DNA of 64,000 nucleotides, from NCBI GenBank assembly GCA_963556255.1, contig OY744617.1, positions 28,012,514-28,076,513 on the forward strand. The letters are read 5' to 3'. This DNA is from Allolobophora icterica (taxonomy: Eukaryota; Annelida; Clitellata; Crassiclitellata; Lumbricidae). Below are positions 23,937-36,545 of the stretch, one piece after another. Every line of letters starts with the position of its first letter. Position 1 is the stretch's first letter. The translations under genes were made by a program, and so were the position numbers. The notes beneath the pieces are model-generated. The model ran no database searches, was not told the origin of the DNA, and was given only the letters and a program-made list of their open reading frames with translations.

Positions 23937-24108
23937 CCTGGAATTCTGGAGGGAGGAGGACAGGACCACGGAAGAACTGGCCGGAAACCTTTCAGACGAC
24001 TTCAGATGCCTGGAGATGTCATGGGACGAGGCCAACGACCTGGCGAGGGATAGAGACGAGTGGAGGAGATGTGTTGCTCTACGTGCAGACCTGCACGGCA
24101 AGGACTAG
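23937..24108 (+). pseudogene. LINE ORF2 C-terminal remnant
   Basis: The frame ending at the TAG near 24106 reads SWDEANDLARDRDEWRRCVA then LRADLHGKD. This is the usual C-terminal tail of many non-LTR retrotransposon reverse transcriptase proteins (W-EA--LA-DR--WR--V). Just upstream the expected GRPRKTW segment is seen only in another frame (GPRKNWPETF), so there is a frameshift. It lies inside the inverted repeat pair. Confidence 0.75.
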
Positions 24109-26423
24109 GCCTAAGTACCAAGTCAGTTGTTTGTTTGATATATATAAATCATTACTGTGGTATGCAGCATAAAAACTTTCTCAAAATAAGCTATTTAGGC
24201 CTACGTGTTACATTACATTATACACACTACATTACTATTATATTACTGTTAACAGCATTATACTGAGAAGATATATAGGTAGTCTCCTAACACAATGAAC
24301 ATACGGATATGCTAACAGCAGAGAGATGGGGAAGACGTCGATAAAACTTTGCCCTGATACTCCAAAGATTTTAAACGAAGGAATAACATGTTTACTTCGA
24401 TAGCTAAGAAGCCTGTGGGAAAATACCAATAAAACACGCGAGCAATTTTGCCTGGCATTTACAGACCATCACTCATCATTCTACTAAAGACGAACTCGAC
24501 ATTCTAAGTCGAACAACAGGATGTAGCTCAAAGTGTTTAAGAGTAGATATCCCTCATAAGCATCTTTCGCATTAATGTTAATGACACTTACTGCAATATT
24601 CACCACACTCTCAAAGCAGAAACGGGGCTCGGCAAGCTCTCCACTCACGACCATCTATGGCTGCTTTGCAAAGCCGTTGCGTTCACATGAAAAGCTCTCC
24701 GTAGTTTCTCAAGGTAGTACTAAATAAATCTGTTGCCATTACCACGGACTAGGTACCCGGTATATCAAGAGTCCGAACTGCCTGGTATGTTCCAAGGAGA
24801 TCTGTTTCCACGATAACTGCAAAGCCGCGTCGTCAGACCAGTCCCCAGGAAGTCATCGGCCGGCATCGATCTACGCTCGAAAGGCGCTATTGACTCGGGC
24901 AGACTTCCTTCCTTCCTAATGCGCTTGAACCACAAAGGGAAATCCTCTGGGTCGTTTCCATCCACATCACGTGACAGACAGCGCAACGCCTTCAAGCCAA
25001 CTATCGAAAGCGTCATCGAAATCTCGAAATTTCTAAAGCGATACTTAAAAACTAAATGCAGGGCACCAACTTATTTACGAGCGCCGCATTAAAGCCCACA
25101 CATCCACATCAGAATACTCTGCAAGTATAAGCAGTTCGCGGTTTACAAGCCCGTAAAAACAAGAAGGCATTACCAGACTAAGAGCCGGTTTACAAAGAAA
25201 AAACCTTGGAATCTTCTTTTTCGGCAAATTCTCTTACTTCTAGCTGTTTTCAGTCTACTATTTGTTTCTGCCAGTGTTTTGAAAATTTTAATGGTAGGCC
25301 CTATTGCTAAAAATGCATTTTATAAATTATTGATACATTACTTTGCCTTCCCATAGTTTAAGATTGTCATGATTTGCTATCCAAGTTCTCGGCTTTGATT
25401 GGTTACAAACTTAAAAGGCCTGTTTCATAACTACCCCATCCCCTCTCCTAATGAAATACGTCACTTTTGCAGAACTTATACGAGTATCCACGAAATTGGA
25501 GGTGCACACTTTCTTGGTAGCATCACGGCAACAGTTCTAAATTACCACAATTAGCCAATTACGCAGTAGCCTACTTGAGCACTGCATGTTAACAGTTTGA
25601 AAGGGAACTAACGTCTCCCTATCAAACTCAAACGGGAGCATCTTGAGATTGCTTTCTCAGATCAAGGACCCTTGTATAGGCCTAATATGCTCAGATCCAC
25701 CCTTGCAAAGGAATGGAACCGAAGACTAAGCAGGTGAGACCAGAGGAAGCGATATACGCATGCCCCTACGAGACGAAGAAGCGGTTTGCGTCAGAGGATT
25801 TTGGTGTGATTTAGGCCTACTAATTAAGGGGTACGACATATAGGGACACGTGTCGTTGCATCAGCGGGGGCACGGTGATGGATTTCTTGTGGGCAGCGGG
25901 ATAAGTGGTGCACGTATAAATTCTCAGTGTCACGGTTAAGGAGGTCGTCTGAAGACCCAAATGATTGACCCAGGGGAGATTAGACCTGGCAGGTCTAAAG
26001 CGTGGTCCGGGATCTTGAAGGATTGCTTCACATTGTGACGAGGCGGCCGCGGTTACGGCCGAAGAGACCGCTAAAGCTGTCCACCATAGCACGGACAGTC
26101 CATAATTAGATGCAAATGAATCACGCTGTATGCATGAGAATCATGAATAATTATGCGCACGCAAACAGTTATTGAAAGCGCACAAATCAATGTCTACGCG
26201 TCGGCGTGTCGTGCTGACTGCAGATGAATCACAAACATGCGAATTGCAATGGAAAGAACACTAATCAACTTCACGTGAATTATGAATGCATATTGTAATC
26301 CTGTTCCTGTTCCTAGCCATCCTCGATTCGAGAGTCGGCCGCATCATGCACGATGTTCCTCCAACGCTTCCTGTCCTCCGTCAACCTTAGCATTTCTTCC
26401 AGTGTTATTGTAAGTTATACATA
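24109..26423. other. Interior of the inverted repeat pair, no gene recognised
   Basis: Mixed-composition sequence. A minus-strand frame at 25820-26092 looks like a signal peptide at first sight but has no ATG. A GTAATC-type repeat end is near 25015-25090. No transposase motif was found. Confidence 0.4.
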
Positions 26424-26605
26424 TAATATCCACAGAGCGTGTGTCTGTCGATAAACGCTACGTCACAAACGGTTTCTGTTCTACTGTGAAACAGAAACCG
26501 TTTGTGACGTCAGTACTGCGGTCTTGACGACGGCGATCAGAGCATTTTCACCAACGATACATATAGGCCTATATACACTGCCGTCATAATATGACGGGCA
26601 AATAC
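26424..26605 (-). repeat. Right arm of the 182-bp inverted repeat pair
   Basis: Reverse complement of 23638-23819. Flanks beyond both arms show no shared target duplication. Confidence 0.9.
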
Positions 26606-26838
26606 TCCCATAGTCTTCAAATAATGTATATCCCTAACAGTAACGTCTTGTATAAACAGACATTTTTCTGACAAGAAGCCACATTTTTCTGGTCCTAAGG
26701 CACACCAGTTCTAGCTTATAAGTACTCAACTATAGTCTGGCAGTAGGCAACATATTGGCTTTGTATACTAGCAGAAACCAAACCAAACTTCACTGTGTTT
26801 ATTCTTTCGAAAATCAAGTGGCAAACATACAGCACACG

Positions 26839-27033
26839 CAGGGGCGTAACTTTGGTCTAAAAAGTGGGGGGTACCAATTTCTTTCCGCTTTCGTTTTCCA
26901 TATGAAGACCATCTCTGGGAAGGCACAATAATAAAATATTGATTGACATTGTTTAACAAGTGGGGGTGCGGATCCCCAGTCCAAAAAGTGGGGGTACGTG
27001 TACCCCTCGTACCCCCCACAAATTACGCCTATG
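26839..27033 (+). mobile_element. hAT-like MITE family 3
   Basis: Starts CAGGGGCGTAAC and ends TTACGCCTATG. Flanks AGCACACG and AGAACACG match at seven of eight. Interior TGGTCTAAAAAGTGGGGG and AAGTGGGGGTACGTGTACCC. Confidence 0.85.
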
Positions 27034-27041
27034 AGAACACG

Positions 27042-27480
27042 CTGGTTATTATACTGTGAATAAAACTGATTTGTGATCACACGCGAATGTAAAGCACTGA
27101 TCAATAATTACTCAAAAACTGAGAGCAGTTTCCTTTGTAGTTGGCACGTCTGAATACTGTAGGCACATTAATGCTTTCTGCTGCTTGTTATCTTGCGTAA
27201 TGCATAAACCAGAAGGTACAGCTCGCTGCGTCTGGTTGAGCATTGGCGGTCGGCAACAGGAGTTGCAGTTGCCGGTGCTTGTACACACCCTTGTCAATGG
27301 TCGGGAAACTGTAAACATCGGACTGTTTGGCTTGTAGACACAGCATCAGTCTGTAGGCTGTGCTCTCATCCCAGGTCAGCTGCAATCTCAAGCACATTCC
27401 CAAGACCCTTCAGCAGCTCTCACTGCCTCTTGAAAACTACTTATTCTCCAGCTACGACCACAACTGCTTCATGACAGTTA
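27042..27480. other. Unassigned sequence
   Basis: Minus-strand frames without recognisable domains; no repeat seen. Confidence 0.35.
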
Positions 27481-27483
27481 ACA

Positions 27484-27855
27484 TATGTATATATTGGTAT
27501 GTATATATGTATGTATGCATGTATGGAAGTCTGCATGTATGTATATGTATGTATGTACATACATATGTATGTATGACGTACGTATGCATGTATGTATGTA
27601 TGACATTGTATGTATTACAGCACTTAATACAGCACATTTTATAATACTTCACAAAATTGCTCTGTTCAATATATCAACTTTTCTCCAGGATATGACCATG
27701 ATTTTCTCATGAGAATCTACATATGTATGTGTGTACGTACATGTCATATGTATGTATATAAGTATGTATGTATGTATGTATGTATGTATGTATGCATGTA
27801 TGTATGCATGCATGCATGCATGTATGTATGTATGTATGACATTGCATGTATGTAT
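27484..27855. repeat. (TATG)n degenerate microsatellite, two blocks
   Basis: ATGT blocks at 27484-27610 and 27720-27855 are separated by sequence of which ATACTTCACAAAA-type parts recur after the second block (about 27890). The whole of about 240 bp is an old duplication. Confidence 0.85.
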
Positions 27856-27899
27856 CAGGATACTTAATTTTCATATAGCACATTTTAAAGTACTTCACA

Positions 27900-29080
27900 A
27901 AAAGCACTTGAAAAGGTCCAAATACATTCCCAATTATTTACTTCTTCATAATTATAATGTTCACGGAAATACATGGTCCATGAATTGGGCATGAGTACCA
28001 CGACATTTCCTCAGAGTCACAGACAGAAAATCAACAGATCACCATAGACAGAAGTCACCTACTACACATTTGCGACTTTTGCCAATGTCAGATTTTTTGG
28101 AATTTCCGATACACCCGATGCTTGACGGTGAACCAAGTGACCTATGGCCAGTGAAAAAACAACAGATCATCGAGGCTCTCTCCTACACGATGGCATGAAG
28201 ATAATTGACCAGCAAAGGTCGTGTCGTAAGCTGCTTCTCAGATAATCAACAAATGTCAGGAACATCGACACTTTCTACATCTACGGTTGATCTACGGGAT
28301 TGAGAAGAGGCAAAAATTAGATTCCCGACAAAATCCTCCTAAGGTCAGAAACCCACAGAACAGTAACATTACGTATTAATGGCATTTGTTTAGTATTCTT
28401 CATTACACTTTATTTAACAGCTAGACGACGCCGTCCAATTTGTATGCACAGCTATATCGACGGAATGTCTCATTACACAGGGCTGCGACATTTTCAAACA
28501 CAAAGTATTCTGACAAATCCCCCAGCTTTGCCGCAGCGAGTCTCTTGCACAAATTGGTCCCGAGGACTCGTATTGTTGCCAGCCAATCCCCTCCCCCTTG
28601 ACGCAGAATCAATTTTCATCTGCGCTCGACGAAAGGAAATCTAAAATCATGTATCTTGGACCGCTCCTATAGACGGAGGCAGAGGATCTGTCTCGCTGTT
28701 GTGCAGTGGATAAACAGTTTGACGACGGCACTCGTATGAACCCACGGCATCTGGTTTAGTGCAGATGTCTGCATTAGCACGGACTGTTCCCGGTTAATCC
28801 CATGCTCTTAATCCAACAACACCTGTTACTGAAATTCAATACCAAGTCCATTTAACACCACGTCCATTTAACACCCCAGCCATTTAATACCACATTCCAC
28901 GTTTAATACCACATTCATCAACATTCTGAACATCCTTTGCGCGTTTTGGGCTAGCACAGAGTTCTACGTTGCGGTATAGGCTGCTACAGGAAGAGCGAAA
29001 TTTACCCTCCCCAATCCACAAATAATAATAACTGAAAGACCTATGATAGTTAACTAGAAACAGAGACTAAAATATTTTTA
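27900..29080. other. Unassigned sequence
   Basis: No gene recognised. A short array (CATTTAACACC / CATTTAATACC) lies at about 28850-28920. Confidence 0.4.
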
Positions 29081-29084
29081 GTTT

Positions 29085-29410
29085 AAAATTAACAGAAGGT
29101 TGCTAAGGCAACGAAACAGTGACTAAAATATTAGAATACAAATAACAGAACAGAAGGTTGCTAAGGCAACAAAACAGTGACTAAAATATTAGAATACAAA
29201 TAACAGAACAGAAGGTTGCTAAGGCAACGAAACAGTGACTAAGATATTAGAATACAAATAACAGAACAGAAGGTTGCTAAGGCAACAAAACAGTGACTAA
29301 CATATTTTTAGTTTACAACTAACAGAACAGAAGGTTGCTAAGGCAACGAAACAGTGACTAAAATATTAGAATACAAATAACAGAACAAGAGGTTGCTAAG
29401 GCAACAAGTC
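29085..29410. repeat. 58-bp minisatellite, six copies
   Basis: GGTTGCTAAGGCAAC starts at 29098, 29156, 29214, 29272, 29333 and 29391. Diverged relatives continue to about 29600. Each unit contains the inverted pair GTTGC/GCAAC. Confidence 0.95.
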
Positions 29411-29834
29411 CAACAATTTATTACTTTAAAAAACTATAAGCATTTACTAAGCCAGTGAGGCTAACCATCTGTTACATCAAACTCAAAGAAGGTTACTTAA
29501 ACAATGCTGCTAATAATCTGTACTCTAAAACTTAGAGGGTTGCTAATGCAAGAAGTATGACAATCAGTTACTTTGAAAGACTAAAATAAGGTCAATGAGG
29601 CAACTCAGGTTGACAATCTGTTGCTCTTTAATGCTGAAGATCTAAAAGGTGGCACTGAAACTAATTTGAAATCTCTAACAGAGAAGAAAGAAAGCAATGG
29701 TCTGAGCTTTAAATTTTTTTCTCATTATTCATCCTTATAAAATACAACATATAGTACAACTGATATTGACCTCCTTCCAAAGTTCAACACTGCACACACA
29801 ACAATTGGACAGAACATCGATGGCGCTGTGCAAC

Positions 29835-29950
29835 GTGCGTGAAGGACTTGCTCAAGGTCCCTACAAAGTGACCGCCTCAGTGAAGATTCGAACCCATACT
29901 CTCCATGTTACAGGCCAAGCGCTCTATCCATTCGGCTACTGTGGCCCACT
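29835..29950 (-). repeat. SINE B
   Basis: GGACTTGCTCAAGGTCCCTA, AGATTCGAACCCATACTCTC and AGCGCTCTATCCATTCGGCT. Confidence 0.8.
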
Positions 29951-30597
29951 ATATCCTTACTACAATAATAACTGTTGCTGTGGTAACCCGAAATGTAAGC
30001 GTCTTTAAAGCAAAAAACACGGAGATTTGGAACACTGACATTTGCCCTCAGTGCGATGTAATTTGTCCCACTGCACCTAGGCACGATGAAAGATGGTTAC
30101 CATCTGCAATAACAGCTGGAGACGGAGCTGGCATCAAAGTCTGCAACTTAAGTACGGTGCAAAAGCAGCTTAAGAAGGGAAAATGATTACATTCGGAGGA
30201 AGATTATGCTGGGAATAAACACGGTGATCGGATAGCTTTGAATGCTGTTTGGAAATTGCGTGCATAATGGAAAAACGGGCATAATGGAAACACGGATACA
30301 TTGAACGTTATACCATCTTACCGACAACAGTGCCTCCGACAGAGATACCCTGAAGGCATTGAATTGCAACTCTGTTGCACGGTAATGCTCTCACGTATAA
30401 TACATAAACCATGCATGTTGAAAGAGTGGTATATTACCAGCCATACATCACTAAATATTGCTTATCGGATTTTGACCTTGCCTCGCTAATGGACTATGCC
30501 GTTGACTACAGTTTAACCCCAAGTGAACATGTTTTACGATAAAGGCGTTACAGTTCAAAGTCATTAGATTATATTTTATGCGTAAATGCATGTCTAA
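29951..30597. other. Unassigned sequence
   Basis: No gene or repeat recognised. Confidence 0.35.
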
Positions 30598-30675
30598 GTA
30601 ATGTAATGTAATGTAATGTAATGTAATGATGGATTTATATAGCGCCTCTTCAAGAAAACTCATCAGAGGTGCTAT
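30598..30675 (-). repeat. (TAATG)n with LINE-type tail
   Basis: GTAATGTAATGTAATG then TTTATATAGCGCCTCTTCAA and CATCAGAGGTGCTAT. Confidence 0.75.
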
Positions 30676-30834
30676 CGACCCAGCGACAAGTGCAGCTGAA
30701 GTTCTTATTAATTCCCAAGCATCCTACTCCACTGTAAAGGCATGTGACAGCCTAGTGTAATATCGTGCTGGAGTGCCATCACAGAGGTTGGAAGTCAAAT
30801 TTGCACCAGAGCAGAAAGACTTTTGGAACTGCTG

Positions 30835-30990
30835 AGCCACTTGCATCTCTCACTGAACTGGACTATAAAATGGAGTACACTGCTCATACGTTGTCAGAAG
30901 GATGATCAGACTGTGAGGGACAAGAGTCACAAGACTGGTCGCCAACCAATATATATATACCTAGAAGAAGAGCAGTCCCTTAAGCTAAAC
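30835..30990 (+). repeat. SINE A, diverged
   Basis: GGAGTACACTGCTCATACGT, GACTGGTCGCCAACC and AGAAGAGCAGTCCCTTAAGC. Confidence 0.5.
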
Positions 30991-31079
30991 TCCGCCACTG
31001 CCCGTACACTGGTAGTGCCAGTCCCAAGCCTGGAGAAAGGAAGAGGACAACGCTAATCATCTTTGTTATGACACAGCAT

Positions 31080-31320
31080 CGTTAAACAGCAACTTCATTT
31101 TCTTAGCCTCGGCTTTTGAAGATGGGTGCCCAGTCTTCTCCCTCGCTGGCTTGTCTTTCCACTGACAGTGTATGGTCAGTGTACTCGTATAGCTGAGTTG
31201 GCTAGGGAGCGCAGGTGGAGCAGAAATCTCGAACCACATTTCTGCCCTGGCGAGGATTTGACCCCCCACCCCGACCCCTCGATTGACAGTCCAGCGCGCT
31301 AACCAATACACTGATGAAGT
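31080..31320 (-). repeat. SINE A with tRNA-like head
   Basis: ACTTCATTTTCTTAGCCTCG, GACAGTGTATGGTCAGTGTA, then the head with CGATTGACAGTCCAGCGCGC and TAACCAATACACTGA. Confidence 0.85.
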
Positions 31321-31659
31321 TCATAACACTCATTTTACTCATTGCAGGAACTGTTCTTGGGCTTTAACTTCACTGCAATGAAGGTTAATAAATTGAATCT
31401 TATTTATAAGATCTTCCCGTTCTTCAAATTAGTCAACCACGGTAGATACCTTGAAGATGACGTGATCTACATTAACAGTGAGCCTCTCTAGTCAGAGTTA
31501 CTGCTGCATGCATTCACCTGTCGGGATCAAGATAAGAAACCATGATTACTTCAGCGCTTAGTTTGTTACACGCCCATAGCAACATTATTCCTCATAGGCA
31601 CACCCATAGCAACATTATTCCTCATAGACTGCACTACTACACTAACTCTGGGGAAAGAT
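31321..31659. other. Unassigned sequence
   Basis: Contains a direct repeat, CCCATAGCAACATTATTCCT at about 31572 and 31606. Confidence 0.5.
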
Positions 31660-31940
31660 GGTGTAGTACTTGTGAAATTCACAGTCAAGCTGACTGTGAA
31701 TTTAACAACTACTACACTACCTTACCTCAGAGGTATCAGAGATGGTTTGACTGTGAATTTAACAAGTTCTACTACACTACCTCAGAGGTAACACAGATGG
31801 TTTGACTGTGAATTTAACAAGTTCTACTACACTACCTCAGAGGTAACACAGATGGTTTGACTGTGAATTTCACAACTACTAACACTACCTTTCCTTACAG
31901 GTTACTTTCCTTACAGGTTACCTTTCCTTACAGGTTACAA
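31660..31940. repeat. 55-57-bp minisatellite and a short CTTACAGGTTAC array
   Basis: GACTGTGAATTT starts at 31692, 31749, 31804 and 31859. A palindrome (AAATTCACAGTCA / TGACTGTGAATTT) opens the array. CTTACAGGTTAC-type units (15-16 bp) follow at about 31890-31937. Confidence 0.9.
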
Positions 31941-32094
31941 TTGGTAGGTGCAATAACGAACAGCAGACTTGGTCGAAACTTAACCATGTCTGTTTCTAAT
32001 TACTGAAACTGCAAAAAAAACAGCTATGAACGGACATCGATTGCACTGGACGGAAGGTTAAATCTGTAGAAAAATTATTTTTCAGTGCATTAAT

Positions 32095-32430
32095 ATTATT
32101 ATAACGTTTTATTATTTTTATGTCCAGAGGTAAAAATGATCCCTCAGGGACTTCAAGATTAGTAAAATTGTTAAGTGTCTGGAACGGCAATTATTATTAT
32201 AATAATAATTATTATTACAAGTATTTTTAACACACACAAGGTCACACAGAAGTGCGAATCTGCATTGCGGAAATCCCACTAATGACTAAGCATCAATCGA
32301 TGGTGCCGGGCAATTGTGAATGAAGGACTTACTCAATATCTCTACACAATAACCATCTTCAGGTAGAAGGCTCGAACCCATACTTTCCACGTTACGAGGT
32401 AAACACTCTAACCAATCGGCTACCATGTCC
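32095..32430 (-). repeat. ATT-tailed repeat end plus SINE B
   Basis: The fourth copy of the CCTCAGGGACTTCAAGATTA-type end (32116-32192), an ATT stretch, then SINE B (ACTAAGCATCAATCGATGGT ... CTCTAACCAATCGGCTACCA). Confidence 0.75.
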
Positions 32431-34010
32431 CACTTAAATGTAGGCCTATGCAAGAATACCGGCAAGAAACAGCGGTGTGGGTGCACAAATGAAATTCACA
32501 TTCTACAGTCATTGGAAACTGTATTCCAAAGGATTTGTCGAGACTTTAAGACTAGAGTTTCAATTTGTAAATTGAAATAAACTTTCAAATAATTAAGATA
32601 TACCGGTAATGGAGTTCTTGTTTAAGTAAAGATAAGATTTCTGTGATGTATAACATGGGTCTACAGTAGTATCCGAATTCCAGATATAGCGCACAAATAT
32701 AGCGTACATGCACTGCAAACGTTCTGGGAACCTGGATTATGAGACTAACGCGCAATCCACTGCGCTACATATACGCACACACTGTCCATACTCTGGTAGT
32801 GCCAGTCCCAAGACTGGATAAAGGAGGAGGGCGTCGTCAACAGCCCTGGCAGCCATAAGATGTTGTTAACACTACAACTACTGGGAAACTCTTCTGGAAG
32901 TGCTCCGTCTTCAGCTTCCCGAAGCAGTCGGATGTCTGGGAGCATCAATCATCGAAAACCATCTGAAAAATCCTTTTATGCCTTTCATGACAATAGGTCA
33001 TCAAATAGGGCTTCAGATCAATAACTGCTTGTGGAACGACTTCCAACGGCTTCGCTACAGTAATACGTCATCGGCAAACGGACCCGAAAATCCACAGATA
33101 ATTACTTTGAAAGAGAATTTCAGATGCTTTGCTACTGCTGCTGCTGCTGCTACTGCAGCCATAAGTCATCATCGTCATACGCAGAGAGCTCAAATCCAAG
33201 GAAAATTGCTTTCTGCAGAATTTCCATGAAAACAAAACAATCCGCCTCTTCGTGTTAAGAAATACCAAACACAAGGACATCACCACCACCAGTATATATG
33301 TGTTATATATATATATACTGTTCAGATGCAAGTACACCACAGTGCAAGTTTGGTATGATAAAGAATATACTTACTTACATACTTAATAAGAAACACGTTC
33401 AGTCACACCACATTACGACATTATGCCTATTGTAACTGTGGATAACTCGCTCAGTTAGTGTAGCTACACTGGTTAAAGCACATGTCCCATATCCCTCTGT
33501 GTAAGAGAGCATGCGGAATAAGGTCCGCTTCCCGAAGATGGCTTCTTTCAGAGATTTAAATCTCGGGCTAGCACGGTCTGTACACAGGGATTTAAATGAA
33601 GTGACGCTTATTCAAACGAGCAGCGGTGGTGAAGGATCTCACGCGATCAATTCATTGAAAAATTAGCAGGGTCAAGGCCACACGGTCGCTATACAAAATC
33701 GTGTACATTTACATTTAGCTGGAGAATTCTTCAAGCAAGAAAACATCAATGATGTACATATCCAGTTATCAAAACGCCAAAGGTGGGCCACACAATTTTT
33801 CCGACAACTTCTCAGGCTCATTCAAAACTCATCTTAACCTCATTCATCTCCACATGTAAGGATCTGGACTATTTAAATTTAGAGTTTTTAGACCCAATCT
33901 GCTCGGACCTTGCAACTAACTTAGTGCCGGTATCATGACATAGAAGGCATCACCAATTGGTTGATGCTTTAAAATAAAACCAGTCTGAAATCATACTCGT
34001 TTTGTGAAGA
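32431..34010. other. Unassigned sequence
   Basis: AT-rich; short frames only, one with an Ala run over GCT triplets (33130-33160). No gene or repeat family recognised. Confidence 0.4.
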
Positions 34011-34014
34011 AGAT

Positions 34015-34480
34015 GAAGCAGAGTGCAGTCCCTTAAGCGAGCCCTAAGAGGCTGCCACGAGTAGAGCCATGTAAGTGTTAATGGTTTCACTTTCTGAAGT
34101 TTCTGAGCTACAGCATATTAGGGTTGGTGCCCTGTACTCCTCTCCCTCACCGCCTGGTAGTACCACCATTAGTCAGTGGTCAGCGTATTCAGTTTATGGC
34201 TACTTCTAAGCACAATTTCAAACCAGATTTCTGGTTTGTTAGGGATTTGAACCCCAGACGTCTTGGTTCACAGTCAAGCAGGGGCGTCTACACCATAGAA
34301 ACCTTGAAGCAAATGCTCCATCCAAGAAATGGGGGGAGATCTGTCAGTGCGTGCCACCATTTTAAGGGGGAAGGAAGTGGGAGGGGGAAGAAGAGGGGGA
34401 AATGGGAAGTTGTTCCAATGACTTGGGGGGGGATAGACGCCCCTGCAGTCAAGCATGCTAACCAATCTCTTACAACACAT
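34015..34480 (-). repeat. SINE A split by MITE family 1
   Basis: SINE A body from 34025 (CAGTCCCTTAAGCGAGCCCT). Box B region GGGATTTGAACCCCAGACGT. The MITE interrupts the tRNA-like head at CAGTCAAG, and CATGCTAACCAATCTC resumes after it. Confidence 0.85.
34279..34445 (-). mobile_element. hAT-like MITE family 1
   Basis: Ends CAGGGGCGTCTACACC and ATAGACGCCCCTG; exact duplication CAGTCAAG at 34271-34278 and 34446-34453. Confidence 0.94.
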
Positions 34481-34884
34481 CCCCCATGCGAAACAGCAAA
34501 CACCAGTAAATAAGCATTTAGCAGGAACTCGAACTGAGTGTTTCTGTTCAGACCTTGACTGGCTGCACACCATCCAGTTCTTGGGCTGGAGCTGCCGAGG
34601 TAGAGAAACCGAATTGGCATGAAGTGTTTTGGGTATAGGAAGGCTATGGGAGGTTTGGTCAAATGAGAGAGTCAGGGTGTTTTTACACTTTCATTATGAA
34701 TTAACACCTATGCTTTCTTCATGTTGCGGAGAAATTTATTTAAATTGCATTTACACTAAAGTAAAGCTTATATATAGGCCCTACTTTGTGATAGTCTTTT
34801 ATTGTACAAGCCATCTTCAAGAAACAGGCAGTGTTAAAAATCTAACTGATTAAACTAAACTAAAGCTCACTGCCACACTATATC
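34481..34884. other. Unassigned sequence
   Basis: Nothing recognised. Confidence 0.35.
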
Positions 34885-35285
34885 TGGATTCTGCCGAACT
34901 GCACCTGGACCCTAGAATGATCTTCCTCCAGAATTTTCAGTCCTCCGCTTATATCGCCACTTACCCATTCATTATCATTTGCTTCAAAGTCCTCTATCTA
35001 TCATCCCCCGTGCTCTCCACTCAAAATTAAAGTTTCACCTCTTCAAGAATGTCTTTCCTAGCTCGTCTGATCCACCCCCTTCCACTCTTCTACGACTTAA
35101 TTAAACGAAACCCACCTTACCAGCTCCTCACGCTGGTCTCCTCTCTGCCAACCGGACTTGGATCTCCGAAATCTCTGAACACTCCTCAGACTCTACTCCG
35201 TGAATAAGCTGAATGCCCTGTGATTAACTTTTTCAGTGGCGCTTTATAAATTTTAAGTTTACAATAACGATTAACTGAAAGCGAG
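34885..35285 (+). repeat. Decayed retroposon, GTAATC-end family
   Basis: GCCAACCGGACTTGGATCTC and GTGAATAAGCTGAATGCCCT match 6960-7125 (GCAACCGGACTTGGATATTC). The upstream part may be LINE ORF remnant, but the frames are broken. Confidence 0.5.
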
Positions 35286-36240
35286 ACGCTAGCCAACCCA
35301 TTCGTAAACAGACGAACTGATACTAGGCCTAGTAGTCCAACAACGCAAAATCGCCGACAAAGATAAAACATCACTGAGAAAAATGGGGAAAATAATCTGC
35401 TTTAAAGGATTAGCCTACTCACCTCTTGCAAGCGACGCCGATATAAAAACCAGGAGAATGTGGACGAAAGAAAACGCCGAATAACAACAACGACTATTCT
35501 TCAACCGGTCCGCCATCTGACTACTTCACGGAAAACACTCGTCTTCTGCCGGCGTCTTGGCCGCTGGGGGATCGTCCATAAATCACACGAGGTCCCAAGA
35601 CATATCAGACGTTGGCCCGATGCGCGCCGAACCCAGACATCTATATGAACCAAACAAATGTCGGTGCTCGTCAAAATCTGAGATGTAAGTAAGTAAGGCG
35701 TAGGTGCTGCGCATTTTGTGTCGCTCTACATGCAAACGTCTCTAGCCCAACGTCCGTGGTGTTGGGCTATTTAGCCCATGGGAGATCTTCCACGACACAT
35801 ATTTGCCTCAAGCGATGGAATTTAAAGCGAGGTTGCAGAAAACTCTCTCCGTCACATAAATTCCTATAAAACAGATTCTGGATTCAACATAATATTACAT
35901 AGTCTTTATTGTCCTATAAACACTTCGCGAATCAATATGTAATAACTCTTCGCACGCCGTTTCTGCTTTAATGAATATGGCCTATGGCTAAACAGAAAGC
36001 CGGGGTGAGCAAATGTCGTTCGCAAACATCAAATGTGTCGCATCGATAAATTCAGTGAATAGGGACCAGAGAAATGTCGACTATGGACTCAGAACCAGAA
36101 TAAAGCCCTGAAGGGACACGCGCGTCTAGGCCTAGTCTCGTGAAAAGGCGAATTGACATCTAGGTGACGCTGAAGAGCTTATCGATTGCACTCTGTGTCG
36201 CCATCTGCCGATTATTGCGAAATAGAATTATAGCTTGAAG
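35286..36240. other. Unassigned sequence
   Basis: Relatively CpG-rich around 35420-35640, with no convincing exon. Confidence 0.35.
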
Positions 36241-36270
36241 CTCAATGCAAAACAATGATCACCCGATTTC

Positions 36271-36545
<275 letters not shown>

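Noticed and set aside
25820..26092. Minus-strand frame with a signal-peptide-like start
   Set aside because: The first codon is GTG, no ATG gives this frame, and it has no homology or splice support.
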